The notes: a model not told the origin generated them from the letters alone. A stretch of DNA of 64,000 nt from Antedon mediterranea (GCF_964355755.1 NC_092672.1:34406501-34470500); one strand, 5' to 3'; shown: positions 1-12,187, numbered from the stretch's first letter. Made by a program: numbers and translations.

Positions 1-500
1 TAGGCAAGACACTTAGGCTGTGTTCGGACGTAAAATCAATTACATGTGTAACTTTACATGTGTATAAATCAGTGATCGTTCGGACGATGAACACGTGAAG
101 GTCATATTTTATGCATCTCTTTACACTATTACGGTCAAATTGCTCCTTATCTAATTGTGATTAATCGCTCAGCTTGTGGTTTAAGGTGTAATTGAAAAAT
201 CCACCTCATGAAGTGGATTTTTAAAACAGCAAGTTTATCTCAAAATTTACACCACACGTGACTATTACACATGTAAATTTGTTCCGTCCGAACAGGCTCT
301 TACATTTGCCTCTCTCCACCTAGGTGTATAAAATGGGTCCCCGGTTAGATCAAGACACAACTTTGCGCTGATTACTAGCTGCATTACTATCGGAGTATGT
401 TTCCATACGGGTTTTGATCCAAAAAATGTGCAGCGCATTGAGAGCTTGCTTATATGCGCTATATAAGAATGAACTATTATTATTATTATATATATTCTCT
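1..500 (+). repeat. SINE, family 3 (interrupted, 5' end outside window)
   Basis: After removal of the inserted MITE, 1-15 plus 303-485 matches the element at 47205-47490: shared segments include TTAGATCAAGACACAACTTT, GCTGATTACTAGCTGCATTA, GAGTATGTTTCCATA and a GCGCTATATAA end followed by (TTA)n. A third partial copy lies at 32665-32790. Confidence 0.65.
16..299. mobile_element. PIF/Harbinger-type MITE with TTA target duplication
   Basis: Inverted ends at 16-30 (GGCTGTGTTCGGACG) and 285-299 (reverse complement GAGCCTGTTCGGACG), a second inner inverted pair (AATTACATGTGTAA-like), and TTA on both sides (13-15 and 300-302). A 3-bp TTA duplication is the PIF/Harbinger hallmark. No ORF inside. It interrupts a SINE whose halves resume at 1-15 and from 303. 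Confidence 0.7.
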
Positions 501-573
501 ATTTTCTATATTCCCAACCCATGTTTGTTTGGTATATATTAAAAATTACATAATATACAATTTTTTCTTGTAG

Positions 574-3500
574 AGTCTGGATGCAGTTCTTCAATACTTA
601 GACTCCAACTTACAGACTATGTACAATCAGCTAATGCCACAAATCTTTCCACGCATCACCAAAGCATTGTGGGTAGCTTTATTGAAGCGTATTGTTGTGC
701 TGTTGAAATTTGGGCAGGAAGTGTCGTACTATGAGAATCTCAAGTCGGTAAGTTTTCAAATTCATAAACTCACTAATTGTTCAAAAACTAATGGGAAGTA
801 AAGCATTAAGCCATGTAAGGTGAATACATTTGACACATCTGGTTGCAACCCAATATCTGTGGCAGTTTCCACTAACTGCATTTCAGTTTTAAAATCTAAG
901 TGGCGGATCCAATGGAGTAGTGTTAACATATAATATATAATAGTCTTTAAGTAGATATAAAGAAGTAGTTTATAATTTAATTTTCAAAATAGGAGGGGGA
1001 GTGCACGCCATTAGTGCTCCATTCTGGATCTTCCACCCCCTCCCCCCCCCTCCTCCTCCCCTACAGGTTCAACTGATTTTACAAATACAGTAGCTGGCAG
1101 TTAATTGTAATGCTGTTATCCACAAAATTAAACCATGGCGCCATTCATGATTAAACAGTTTAGTTATTTTGTTTCTCATTTATTCACAGAATTTGGATCA
1201 GTTAGAGAGCTACTTCCAGCGATCGGCCATCAACTTAAAGAGTAGTCACATGCACAACTTGGACTATGCGTTCTTGTCGGGTGAAATGCAGATTAACCTG
1301 ATGCCCACCAGTCAGTTGCTGCTCAAATTCTTTGCTATGATCGCCAACGATATGGTGATGCCGATTGAAGATTGGGGACACATCAACATCCAAGTTGGAA
1401 TTGAAAACACAGATGATGATAAGGCTGTTATTCATGTGAAAAGTATGATTTGTTAAAATGTCATTTGATAATAGAATATATTTATTTAGCAGCAATGATA
1501 TTGGATTAGGCCTCCCATAGATGTTATTACATTATTGTATTAATTGTAGATTATTTTTTTTTCAGTTTTGAATGCAATAAGCCTACCGGGAATGGATGCA
1601 GATGGTAAGTAGCTATGTTCTCAGATTGATTGATAACTGATTGATTGATTGGATACTATTGATTAATTTGTCACACATAGTTACCAATTAGGCAATTATA
1701 CGTGTACGTCTTACTTAGTATAAGTCGATTTGCTTTGATACTTATAGTTGTACGGCATTTATTTTTTTGTTCTTTTTCAATTTAATTTTTCTCTTTAACT
1801 TACTCCAATGCAAAATAATGTCAATGGTGATTGCAATCATTGCTCAAGTTATTATGATATAGATTTGTTTATTACTATATATAGTTCAGAAACGTCATCT
1901 AACTTTTCAATATTAAACCTAAATTGTAGAAGTTTAAATAATAAGTTTGATATATTTTGTAACTTTATTCAGTCCTTAAATCATAGTTTTACTCTACCTA
2001 ACTGAAACTTGGATTAAGGATTCTACCGACACCAATCTTCTAAGCATTCCAAATTACAACCTTCTTTTAAATAACAGGGAACATAAAAAAGATGGTGGCG
2101 TTGCACTATACGTTTCAACTCATGTTGCCTTTAAAAGGAGATATGATCTCTCAAGCCTAATTACGTCAGCTGAATCAATTTTTATTGATATTGAGAATGA
2201 CTCTGGTAAAAACATTAAAGTTGTGTTTAATTAATTGATTAATGTAAAAATCAATTAATGATTTGATTGAATAAATTCTTTATTGATAGTTTATTGATTA
2301 AAATGCTTTATTGATTAATTATTTTATTGATCAATTTCTTTACAGGTACCAGTGATCCATTTGTGTTGGTGCAGCTTTGCCCTGAAACAATGTTTCATAA
2401 GAACAAGACTCAGAAGACAAAGACAATATCTAGCAACTTAAACCCAGTCTTTAATGAAGCTTTTGAATTGTGAGTTTTTGACAGAAGAATATAGAAATGT
2501 TATTATACACAATATTAGGAACACAGGGGTGCATTTAAGGGGGGGGGGGGGCCTCTCGACGGTATTTGTGCCTTACTGTACAGTATTTGAAATTTTGCAA
2601 AATAAATGATATATGATATAACAAACTAAGACTAGTGTTTTGTCTGTCTCAAACCTTATCAAAAGGTACATGGTATTACAATTATATATTTGTCTTTTCA
2701 GTCATGTGAAAAAGGAGTCGATTGCCAACATGGGCACCGTGGTACAACTCACTATCATGGATCATGATCTTCTGTGGTACGACGACTTTATTGGAGAAGT
2801 CTTTGTTCCGCTTGACCAGGCACATTATATGCAGAGTGGCCAAATGATTGACGAATGTCCAGTTAAAGGACTGCCCATTAAACGGCCACTTGAAGAAGAA
2901 ATGCCTGTTTGTTATCAGGTATGGGATATTTGGTTTTAGATGGTGATTTTACTGCAAATTGGTGCCCATATATGGTAGTGATATCCCCAAATATGGTAGT
3001 GATATGACATCATGTTCATATATAGATTAAGTGGCGCTGTGCAACACGGCGACACAGCTCGTCTCATTGTCTCACTATTGTTAATCTTTTTTTTTGACGT
3101 TATTTTCGTATATTTGGACTGTATTGTATTGTGGAAGAAGTCATTTGATTTATACATTATGTTGTATGTGAAAGTTTTGAAATTTCTGTATTTTTTGCTG
3201 ATATTTTGGCTGTTCTTACTGTGTGGATTGAGTAAGCCGGGCGGTGGAATTGCGTACACGTCATCTGATTTGCATTCCATGGGCGAGAGGTCGACCTCAC
3301 CGCTACCGGCACACGTTGAATTACCATCTGAGATACAACGTCGCAGGCTTCGGAAAAGGGGCAAGGCTGGTGGGGTCAGAAAGCGACTACAACGAAGGAA
3401 ATGTAAGCCTTTTATACCATCTTTAATATTTGGAAATGTAAGATCTTTGAATAACAAAGTCGATTTACTCAGAGCAAACGTCGAACACTTCAGCGATTTT

Positions 3501-6500
3501 AGGAATGCCAGCTTACTTGCATTCACGGAAACCCACCTGAGCGATAAGCATAGCGATCAACATATTCAAGTAGTTGGCTTTAAATCTGTTCGTGGGGATC
3601 GTACAGCCGAAGCGAACAAAGATGGCGGTGGTGGTCTTTGCCTCTACATTAATGAGAAATACTGTCATCCAAATAACTCTACGCTTAAGCTTCATAAATG
3701 TTCGCCACACTCGGAAGTGCTGGTTGTTGGTATTCGCCCCTACTATCTTCCGAGAGAGTTCTCGCATGTTATCAATGTTATGGTATACATACCTAACAAA
3801 AAGCTTGAAAAGCCTGCTATAAATGAGATCGCAGAAATTATCGAAGGTATTGAGTGTAGTCACCCTGAGGCGCTTGTAATTATCAATGGCGATTTCAACA
3901 GATGCAAGCTCAAGAAAACAACGGCCACTTATTATCAGCATGTTACATGTAAAACGAGGGACAACGCGATTCTTGATTTATGCTACTCTAGTGTGAAGGA
4001 TGCCTATATTTCGACCCCACTACCGAACTTGGGCAAATCTGATCATAATTTGATTTTACTCAGTCCTAAATATCGCCCGTTAAATAAGACATGCCAACCA
4101 AAAATTATTAATGTACGTAAATGGTCTCCTGAAGCCGAGGAAGCCCTGATAGCGGAATTTGAATCTACCGATTGGGATATTTTTACGGAGGATGAAGATT
4201 TGAATAGTATTACTTATGCAGTGAGCTCGTACATAAACTTTTGTATTGATAAATGCGTTCCAGTTAAAAAAGTGAAAATCTACCCTAACAACAAGCCATG
4301 GATCACGAAAGGCGTTAAATTACTGTTGTGTGAGAAACGTAAAGCCTTTAAGATGGGCGACTCTAATCGTATGAAAATATTGACTAGAGAGATTAAATCT
4401 GAAATAATGAAACAGAAGAACATTTATAGGAAAAAAGTTGAACATAACTTCAGGTCTAATAATATGAAACAAGTTTGGCAGGGTATGAAACTTATGAGTG
4501 GTTACACAAACGGTGGTAATACACCCACCTCGATTCCGAATGTTACTGTGCAATATGTTAATGAGTTAAATGAATTTTATAACCGTTTTAATGTTCATGA
4601 TTTTAAAAAAGAAAGAGAGGCTCTATTTAGCTTGTGTCGGGTGACTGAAGATGATCCCAAATTTAGTATAAGCATTTCTGATGTACATAACGAATTCATG
4701 AAACTCAATTCATCGAAGGCTGCTGGGCCGGATAGAATCCCACCACGAGTACTTAAGGTCTGCTCTCCTCACCTTGATGGTATATTTACATTTATTTTCA
4801 ATATGTGTCTTTCTTATCATGCGTTCCCGGATATTTGGAAACTTTCATGCATAATACCGGTACCTAAAAAACCTAAGATTAACAGCATGAATGATTTGAG
4901 ACCCGTTGCACTCACGTCTGTCGCGATGAAAATATTGGAACGTATTATTTTAAAAATTATGCAACCTTATGCTGAAAAAGTGTTAGACCCGTTGCAATTT
5001 GCTTACCGATCACTCCGTAGTACCAGTGATGCGATTTATTTTAAATTACATAAATTGTATTCACATCTAGATAATGTAAAGAAAGGCCACTCGGCACGTA
5101 TTATGTATTTTGATTTTCAATCTGCGTTTAATACCATACAACCCCATATCTTAGCAGACAAAATGTTGAATATGGAGTTTCCCCGTCCGATTGTTCGTTT
5201 AGTTTTAAATTTCATTTGTGATAGAAAACAATTTGTTAATATTAATGGTGTTAAGTCAGAAATCGTAACCTCTGACACCGGTGTTCCTCAGGGTACTGTC
5301 AACGCACCTAAATTATATTCCTTGTATACGGCGGATTACAGATCTTTAAATGATGAGCTTTGCCCCGTTGTTAAATTCGCTGATGACACTAGTACTATTG
5401 GTCTCATAGTTTCAAACAATGATGAAAATTATCGTAGCGAAATACAAAGATTTGTTAAATTTTGTGACGATAATTATCTCCAAATAAATGCATCAAAAAC
5501 AAAGGAGATGATCATTGATTTTAGGACTAAACATAAATTTAATTTTCAACCAATCACTATCAAAGGTAAAGAAATTGAAATTGTTGACCAGTACAAGTAT
5601 CTAGGAATTGTTTTCAATGATAAACTGAGTTGGGGAGACCATATAGACTTCATCAGCAAAAAATTAAGTCCCAGAATGTATTGTATGAGAACTTTATATA
5701 AATTTAACTCCTGTGATTTGATGTTACTTTCGTTCTATAGATCCGTAATATGTAGTGTTTGGACGTATTGCCTCTCCTGTTGGGCTGGTAATGTTACCGG
5801 AGGGAATAAAGGACGCCTTGAAACTTTCATCCGTCGGGCTGGTAAAATGATTGGTCTGGAACTGCCTTCCTTTACCGATGTGCACCTAGAACACCTCCAG
5901 AAAGATTTCGAACGCATTGAGTCGGATGCCTCTCATCCTCTCCACAAAGTGATCATAGACCAACTTAATCCAAGTGGTAGATTGAGGCTCCTCAGTGTGA
6001 AAACAAATCGATTTGCTAAATCCTTTATTCCCTCCGGTATCATCCAGTACAACGGGAAGTCAAGAAGATAATTTTATATTGTAATTTTTTAGATGTTTTT
6101 ATATGATTGGTTTTATGCTATATTTGTTTTTATAGTGTTTTCTTTGTTATTATGACGAGCAATGAATTTCCTTTTTGAGGATCAATAAAAGTTATCTTAT
6201 CTTATCTTATCTTATCTTATCACATTTTTTTGTCACATAAAGTTTGATAGTGTGAACAGAGCTTTAAACAATTTTAAATTGTTTTAATAAACTAATTTTA
6301 TTACAGTAAGTGTTAATGTTAATAGCAAAATAGACCTTTTTTTAAAATTGTCAGCACTTTTTTGTCGTCCTAGGTTTTAAGAGAACGAAGCAAGTGGGAC
6401 AAGGACGCAAGATCCTTCACAACAAAACGACAATTGACAATGAAGATGAAGAAATCACGAACAGACAAACCGTTCAAGTTAACACCGAACAATTCACTAA

Positions 6501-6592
6501 AACGAGAAGATAAAAATGAAGTTAATGACACTAAGTCTGCAACAGACATGACAGCCATTCCTACTATTACAGTTGTAGAGAGCGAATGTTAA
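574..6592 (+). CDS. Munc13-4/BAIAP3-family protein, C-terminal exons (5' end outside window)
   Basis: Munc13-family proteins prime vesicles for SNARE-mediated exocytosis; the C-terminal C2B domain contacts the vesicle membrane. Six exons join in phase: 574-747, 1190-1442, 1566-1604, 2346-2469, 2702-2918, 6374-6592, giving the last 341 residues. The first two exons read as an MHD2 helical region (LDSNLQTMYNQLMPQIFPR). The next three form a C2 domain: it opens ILNAISLPGMDADG, continues TSDPFVLVQL and IMDHDLLWYDD with the expected Ca2+-coordinating aspartates, and ends before a basic tail. The last exon encodes a Lys/Arg-rich tail (KRQLTMKMKKSR). The stop codon overlaps an AATAAA. The short C2B-terminal form resembles UNC13D and BAIAP3 rather than UNC13A-C; I cannot choose between those two. 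The final intron (3.4 kb) contains a LINE inside a MITE. Confidence 0.85.
895..1060. repeat. hAT-like MITE remnant
   Basis: Starts GTGGCGGATCC and ends near CTGGATCTTCCACC, a degraded inverted pair. The same motif ends a second element at 7225-7387 (GGATCCGCCACTGG). The CAGTGGCGGATCC-type end is common in hAT non-autonomous elements. Assignment is tentative. Confidence 0.35.
1808..2232 (+). pseudogene. LINE endonuclease fragment, frameshifted
   Basis: Two reading frames together give an APE-type endonuclease start. Near 1905-1945 it reads LNLNCRSLNNKFD, matching the intact LINE's GNVRSLNNK. After a shift near 1990 it reads LTETWIKDSTDT then NREHKKDGGVALYVS, matching FTETHL and KDGGGGLCLY. 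No reverse-transcriptase part remains. It lies in the 1605-2345 intron and is a different family from the intact copy. Confidence 0.75.
2957..3020. mobile_element. MITE-A copy 1, left part (split by LINE)
   Basis: Contains the family core TGCCCATATATGGTAGTGAT and CCAAATATGGTAGTGATATG. The outer left arm is missing; the right arm resumes at 6221 after the LINE. Confidence 0.75.
3012..6071 (+). CDS. LINE ORF2-like endonuclease/reverse transcriptase (intact ORF)
   Basis: 1,019 codons, uninterrupted. The N-terminal part reads as hydrophobic then basic (residues ~15-135). APE endonuclease motifs: GNVRSLNNK (~141), FTETHL (~170), INGDFN (~291) and KSDHN (~342). Reverse transcriptase motifs: SSKAAGPDRIPPRVLK, DLRPVALTS, YFDFQSAFNT (~699), GVPQGTVNAPKLYSLY and the catalytic FADD (~787), then YKYLGIVFNDKLSWGDH. 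The C-terminal region LPSFTDVHLEHLQKDFER is typical of the group. The first few codons come from the flanking MITE, so the native start is probably further in. With no disabled catalytic motif seen, the copy looks young. Confidence 0.85.
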   Translation: MFIYRLSGAVQHGDTARLIVSLLLIFFFDVIFVYLDCIVLWKKSFDLYIMLYVKVLKFLYFLLIFWLFLLCGLSKPGGGIAYTSSDLHSMGERSTSPLPAHVELPSEIQRRRLRKRGKAGGVRKRLQRRKCKPFIPSLIFGNVRSLNNKVDLLRANVEHFSDFRNASLLAFTETHLSDKHSDQHIQVVGFKSVRGDRTAEANKDGGGGLCLYINEKYCHPNNSTLKLHKCSPHSEVLVVGIRPYYLPREFSHVINVMVYIPNKKLEKPAINEIAEIIEGIECSHPEALVIINGDFNRCKLKKTTATYYQHVTCKTRDNAILDLCYSSVKDAYISTPLPNLGKSDHNLILLSPKYRPLNKTCQPKIINVRKWSPEAEEALIAEFESTDWDIFTEDEDLNSITYAVSSYINFCIDKCVPVKKVKIYPNNKPWITKGVKLLLCEKRKAFKMGDSNRMKILTREIKSEIMKQKNIYRKKVEHNFRSNNMKQVWQGMKLMSGYTNGGNTPTSIPNVTVQYVNELNEFYNRFNVHDFKKEREALFSLCRVTEDDPKFSISISDVHNEFMKLNSSKAAGPDRIPPRVLKVCSPHLDGIFTFIFNMCLSYHAFPDIWKLSCIIPVPKKPKINSMNDLRPVALTSVAMKILERIILKIMQPYAEKVLDPLQFAYRSLRSTSDAIYFKLHKLYSHLDNVKKGHSARIMYFDFQSAFNTIQPHILADKMLNMEFPRPIVRLVLNFICDRKQFVNINGVKSEIVTSDTGVPQGTVNAPKLYSLYTADYRSLNDELCPVVKFADDTSTIGLIVSNNDENYRSEIQRFVKFCDDNYLQINASKTKEMIIDFRTKHKFNFQPITIKGKEIEIVDQYKYLGIVFNDKLSWGDHIDFISKKLSPRMYCMRTLYKFNSCDLMLLSFYRSVICSVWTYCLSCWAGNVTGGNKGRLETFIRRAGKMIGLELPSFTDVHLEHLQKDFERIESDASHPLHKVIIDQLNPSGRLRLLSVKTNRFAKSFIPSGIIQYNGKSRR
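3021..6220 (+). mobile_element. Non-LTR retrotransposon (LINE, CR1/L2/Jockey group) with (TTATC)n tail
   Basis: About 3.2 kb. One long ORF with endonuclease and reverse transcriptase, then a 3'UTR, AATAAA at 6184-6189 and a short (TTATC)n tail to 6220. The flanking MITE halves bracket it. No clear target duplication is visible, and about 8-10 bases of MITE appear lost at the junction. The microsatellite 3' tail in place of poly(A) fits CR1/L2-type elements. Confidence 0.85.
6221..6268. mobile_element. MITE-A copy 1, right part
   Basis: Reads ACATTTTTTTGTCACATAAA then GTTTGATAGTGTGAACAGAG, the right arm of MITE-A, directly after the LINE tail. Confidence 0.75.
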
Positions 6593-6596
6593 TAAA
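6591..6596 (+). promoter_or_regulatory. AATAAA polyadenylation signal overlapping the stop codon
   Basis: The TAA stop of the Munc13-like gene (6590-6592) shares two bases with an AATAAA hexamer. If used, the 3'UTR would be only about 20 bases. Further A/T-rich sequence follows, so a distal site is also possible. Confidence 0.4.
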
Positions 6597-6599
6597 GTT

Positions 6600-8330
6600 T
6601 GCAGAAACCTAAAATTACTAAATGAAAAGCATTGTTTGACTAACACATTATTTGTATGTAGGCCCTATATTTGCAATTATAGAATCTACCTTTTGAGTAA
6701 TTTTCATGGATGATTCCAAGATTTTTCTAATGATAAATTACAACTCCACTTCCAAAGACTTGTAATAAGACTTTGTTTATGTAGAGCATCTTGTGTATAT
6801 GTTTGTCTTGTGAACAGGATTGCCACCTTTTAGAAGGATAGTGAATGAATTCGCTTATGGTTATCCTTGGCAATTTGCCTAAATATATAAACAAACAAAT
6901 GTTAATGACAATTACCCATTAAATGTTGTTGGTCTTTTATAAAATATTTTAGGAATTAGGTTCATGAATCTTTAACATTTTTAAATTCGAAAACACTTTT
7001 AAGCGTATTTAATCAATTAAATTTATTTTTTACTTTTGAAAAGAAAAATCTAATTAAAAAAAAACACATTTTTAATTTTTTTATTTTAATTTTTAACTAC
7101 TTGAATTTTGTTTTCTTTAATTTAAATTTCTTCTAAAAATCAACCTGATAAATTTTGCAGGTCTTAATATTAGAGGTGGAAATTTATGAATTTGTTACAT
7201 AAAAAAAACATGACCTAATGCAGTTTTTGGCAGGGGAGAATCCAAGCGGGGCCCAGCCGGCTTGGGCCCCTAACTTTCTCATATTGTAATGCAAAAGATA
7301 GGACATCAAATTAAGCTGATCAGCCCTTCATTTCACCATTTGTAGGTCCTGGGCCCCCTATTTCAAAATCCTGGATCCGCCACTGGTTTTGGTCACTGTA
7401 AATAATTTATTTAACTTGATTAGGATAATGCAAAAAGAGCGAAGGATAATTCTTTTTTCTTTCTATTTGAAAAAAAAATCAAATTAATTAAGTTTAGCTT
7501 TTACAATGTCAACAAATACAAATGTAAATAAATTGTTCATTTTTTTAAGCGTAGAGTTTAACATTTAGAATATTTTCCAAACATTTTTTATCATATTGCA
7601 TAGAAAATATTTACAGCAGAGTTTTGGCATTTTAATTTACTATAGCTATAGATAGAAAATAATACAGTTTTAACTTTGTTTTATAAAAATAACAATGAAC
7701 ATTTATTGTAAATTAAAAGAAAGTATATATATATATATATATATATATCTAAACATATGTATTGTATACAAATATAATTATGTACAGTATGTAATAATTA
7801 AATATTGAAACCAATGAAAAGTGATTTGTTTTTATTTCTTGGTTGATTTCTTTTTCATTTACCATATAATCGAAATTGATGATAATATTAAGAAATTGAG
7901 TCTGACCATTACTCCATGGTCTGACTAAAAATATTAACTAGAAATGGACAACATGTTTCAACATTCCAAATCCAATGAACACGGCCTAGTATAGATCTGT
8001 ATCCACAAACAGTGAGGGAGAATATGATAGCATATATAAACTTGTTTACTAAAGACAAATATTACTGATTTATTTGTAATTTATTTAATTATTATATTAT
8101 GAAAGAATAAAAGTGGTGGCTCACGCAAAAAAGGAGAGGGAGAGTATTTACAACGTTCCTTTCTCTCATTTTACATATTGTTTTTGATAATATCATAATT
8201 TTATATATTGGGCATGTTTAGGTTTGTAAATGTGTTAGTATTTTATATAGGCCTATATAGGCAAGAAATAATAAAAATGATAAATTGAATTCTGGCAAAG
8301 TTATAAAAGAGAAGTGCGACCTCTATTTTG
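6600..8330. other. Intergenic stretch, A/T-rich with repeat remnants
   Basis: No coding sequence recognised. It holds a family-2 SINE tail (about 6700-6900), a hAT-like MITE remnant (7225-7387) and an (AT)n run at about 7727-7748. Confidence 0.5.
6700..6900 (+). repeat. SINE family 2, 3' part
   Basis: Shares ACAACTCCACTTCCAAAGAC and TTGTTTATGTAGAGCATCTT with the full copy at 21657-21900, then continues with GGATTGCCACCTTTTAG, seen in reverse at 36890-36960. So this family has at least two 3' ends. Confidence 0.55.
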
Positions 8331-8496
8331 TTTCACTCCGGAAGTAATTCGCTGATTGGTTGAAAACGTCAATTTGGTAAATAGGAAGGTGACGCTCTTT
8401 GGGTAGATACCGAAAAACGAAAAAGTTAGCCTAAAGCTAAATCGTCAGCTGATTTCATTTTAATGATTGTTTGTGAGATTTAAAATATCTTACAAG
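8330..8496 (+). promoter_or_regulatory. Probable promoter and noncoding first exon (likely UNC119)
   Basis: CCGGAAGT (ETS site) at about 8338 and CTGATTGG (inverted CCAAT box) just after, in a less A/T-rich patch, followed by a good splice donor (TTACAAG|GTAGGT) at about 8496. The UNC119 start codon sits only 4 bases after a splice acceptor, so a noncoding upstream exon is required. This is the best plus-strand candidate, but the intron would be about 10 kb. No transcript evidence. Confidence 0.35.
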
Positions 8497-11400
8497 GTAG
8501 GTTATGTATGTATGATAATCAGTGCTTGATTGTGTTTATTTGCAGAGTGTTTATATTATTGATATTTTGTGAACGAACTGTTTCTTGTGGCGATGTTATG
8601 CGACTGCCTGACTTCTTCGTTGCTGCTGGTGGTGGGCAAATTGCCAGTTGATTGATGATGAATGGACCAAACAATATTTTGCCTAGCTAGGCCTAGGCCG
8701 ACTGTAGTTCTTGTTTTGTTTTTAGTTTTTATTAAATTGAAGTTCTAAATATACATTCAATAAACGCAATTTGTTGTTACTATACAATAGGCCTACTCTA
8801 CTATTATACTCTGCCTAGTACTTAGTAATAGTATAATTGATATGATAATTAAAGGAGAAAAAACAGGTGGTCCTGGTGGTAACGAGAGACAGTACAGTCT
8901 GAGTACATAAAGACTGTGTATGTGGCCTATACAATTTAGCCTACTGTAGGCTTTTGATGAAATAATATTATTTATAGACCAAACATGGAAAGGAACCCAA
9001 CCTAAACGTTGCCTATTTAGTACTGACTTTGTTTTGTGATTTTTTTTGTTTTGTTTGTAAATTATTAAATTTCTTTTACAGTACTGTAACTTTAGTCTTT
9101 ATTCCGATAACTAATTAATAATTAATTAATTAATTAATTAACTTCACTTAATAATTATTTGTTAAAATTCAGTGTAACCATTACATTTACTCAGTGGACT
9201 CGTCTCAGTGGATTCGTCTTATCGCATTCAAACTGATCATCTATTTTTTTCCTCAGCTAAACTTTATTGTTAATGTCCAAAGATACTATACTGTAGCAGA
9301 AACACAAAAATAACAAAATCGACTTTACCTATTCACTCGGATGACATACATTAAAAAAAACTTGAGAATTAACCATTATTAACATCAAAATATTTTAATA
9401 ACAAATTATCTGCTTGGCAAAGTATCAAATGAATAACATTAAATCATCTTACATAATTATCAATATGTAGACAAAATGTTAAACAGGATTGAACTAGATT
9501 GATAATTATTAAAACAAATGATGATGTGATATGTTTGAGACTCCGTTTTCAGACTTTTTCTGTTGTCTTGGTCAATTTGTTTGGTTTGTTAGGCTTTTTC
9601 CTTTTTTTTTTAACAATAAAACTTTCTTTTTACACATTGTGTTATACAGCGTATAGAGACTGTTTGTATTTTGTGCTATACAAATTTATTAACATTCATA
9701 ATCAAATTAAACCTACACAATTTGTCAGTGCTGTGTAGTGAACGGTCTGACCAAGGAAGAATAAAATTACACTCTTCTCTGGTCTGGGCAATGATTTTAA
9801 AATCACTGCATGAAAAATGGACATAAAAGAACAGTCACAATGTAATATACATGAATTACTTTGCTATACTTCCCAGGGGCTAGACCTTCGAGAATCAAAA
9901 CACTAATGTAGTATCCCTCCGTCTAACCTCTTACCTGTACAACTGTGTTTTACTCTTAAAGAGATTGTGTTAAACGCAGTCTGTAATTGTTTGTCTAATT
10001 TACCTCCTCGTTAAAGCATGGCCATCATGTCTACACTGCAGTCGAAATGTCATCATTTTAATATCAATACCTAATATTCCTTTTTACTTTAGGCTCTTTG
10101 TTTTCTACTTCATCAGGATGCAACATTATGATTGATTCTACCATTTATTTGTTTTTTCATAAATTTGTCCTTAAAGGTCATTTTCTTAAAAGCTACTGTT
10201 AAGTACAGTATTCTTCACTAGCGTCACAATGCCTTTAAGCTTTATAATGTTTACAATGTAATATACATTAAATACACATTAATTACTTTTTTTACCTATA
10301 AAATATAATTTTAGTGTTTTTAATCTGAAGCTGGTTTTTTCCAGCTAGATTTACCGAAAAAAAATTTCTTCTGGTAAGAAAGAAATTGACTTTTTAAAGC
10401 TTTTTTAGTGGTACTGTAGGCAAACACACACATAAAAACAAAGGATATATGATTGATAAAAAGTACAATCCCCGCATTTTTAAATTTTATTTCATATTAC
10501 CGGTATTTTATTTCAATTACTATACACGCAACAGTGATTGCAAGTGTAATATACACCTGTACATATTAAAACCACATCACAAAGGGTACAAAATATTTTT
10601 TACCTTTTTATACAGTATTCACACTACAGTACATTGATTAGATAATTCTTATGATCATCAACTCTGAGTTGGTACCTTCCTTAATTAATCCAAAATTAAT
10701 TTCTAAATTTGGGAAAACATTGATTCTGTGCAATAGCATTTCTTGCCCTATATCACATTTGATTGCATTTTAATATCACCCTTTTATTACTGATTACATT
10801 TGAATATTAATAATTCAATTTGTTATTGCTACAGTAATTTAGAAGTGAGTGTAATGATTACATGTATGTACCAATGATGAAAATGTGATTTATTTATTAT
10901 AGTATCTACTCGTTCCAAAATTGAAATAAGTATTGGATTATTAAAGTTGATGGCAAGTGAAGTTATGTAGGTTATTAGAGTAACTGTATGTACTGTAATA
11001 TGAATGTATTATACTTTCTGACTTGATTTTAATAATTATGGTGATATGACCAATATATGACAGAAGGGAGCACACACTGTACAAACATGAAATTAATCAT
11101 CGTAATCATTAGTATCCTTATCAATTTCTTTACTGTTGTCATCATTGTTATGACAACCACCAATCTGACCCCTGACCTATTCACCTAGTTTTTTATCCTT
11201 TCATGCCCAAACAAAAGCCTTTTCTTCACTATGTAGTTAAATACAATTCTTTTATTTATCAAGAAATACTATTTTTATTATAGCAATAGAGAAATTATCG
11301 TGTTAAAGCTACTTATGTCAACTGTACAGAATTATAGCTAGTAACAATAGATTTGGTTAAAATGTTATTGAAAAAGGGAAACAATAGATCTGTTGTAAAC

Positions 11401-12187
11401 TGATCGGATGTAATCAATAATTCTACCTTTGAGGCTATTATTAATTATTTTAGATTAAGATTTCTATCCAGCATTTTCTACTACTACTACTACTACTACT
11501 ATTACTACATTTAAGTATTTTTCTGTTGGTTGCGCTTTTCATAATGGACGGTAAATTAATTACAAAATGTTTAAGTAACCATGACTGTGATTAGAATAGC
11601 AAAACAATACATTATTTTCATTCTATTTTCTAGGGATATGCACACAGATTAAATTATGCATGAACGTTTTCCCAGATTTACAAAATGTTGCTCAGAAAAT
11701 ATTTTCCTAAAATTTGTGAGCTTTTTAATGTTATATATTTATATAAAAATGTATTTCTTTAAAAAAAATTTTTTTTATAATAATTAGCAAACTTATTAAT
11801 TTTAAACATGCGATTAAATTGACTATAAAAATAAGGATTGTTTACATAACAAATTTCAAAGAATGGTTGGTAAATCTACTTATTAAATTAAAAATGATAA
11901 AAATATTAACAGTAGGTCTTTTAAGCGCCCAACAATTTAATCTACATTTGACAGAAGATATAATAACTACTTACTGTACAGTAACTGTACTGTAACTACT
12001 TAATGTACAAGCCAGGAAAACCATTTTGTGGTCAACTAAATTGTACCTGTCCACTAATAGTAATAAAAGAGAAAGTAAATGAACTATAATTACTCATAGA
12101 GTATTGTAAGTATAAAGTACATTATGCGTAATAATGTGGAATCTTTGTTAATCGCTACAAATAGCAAGGTTTTATAGACAATACTTA
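8497..12187. other. Putative UNC119 intron 1, first part: no gene seen
   Basis: A/T-rich with short simple repeats (TTAA near 9120, CTA triplets near 11480). A piece at 9540-9680 resembles 16720-16810, a minor dispersed repeat. No coding sequence, RNA gene or clear mobile element otherwise. Confidence 0.4.

Noticed and set aside
2936-3526. 196-residue minus-strand ORF
   Set aside because: Antisense shadow of the LINE and MITE.
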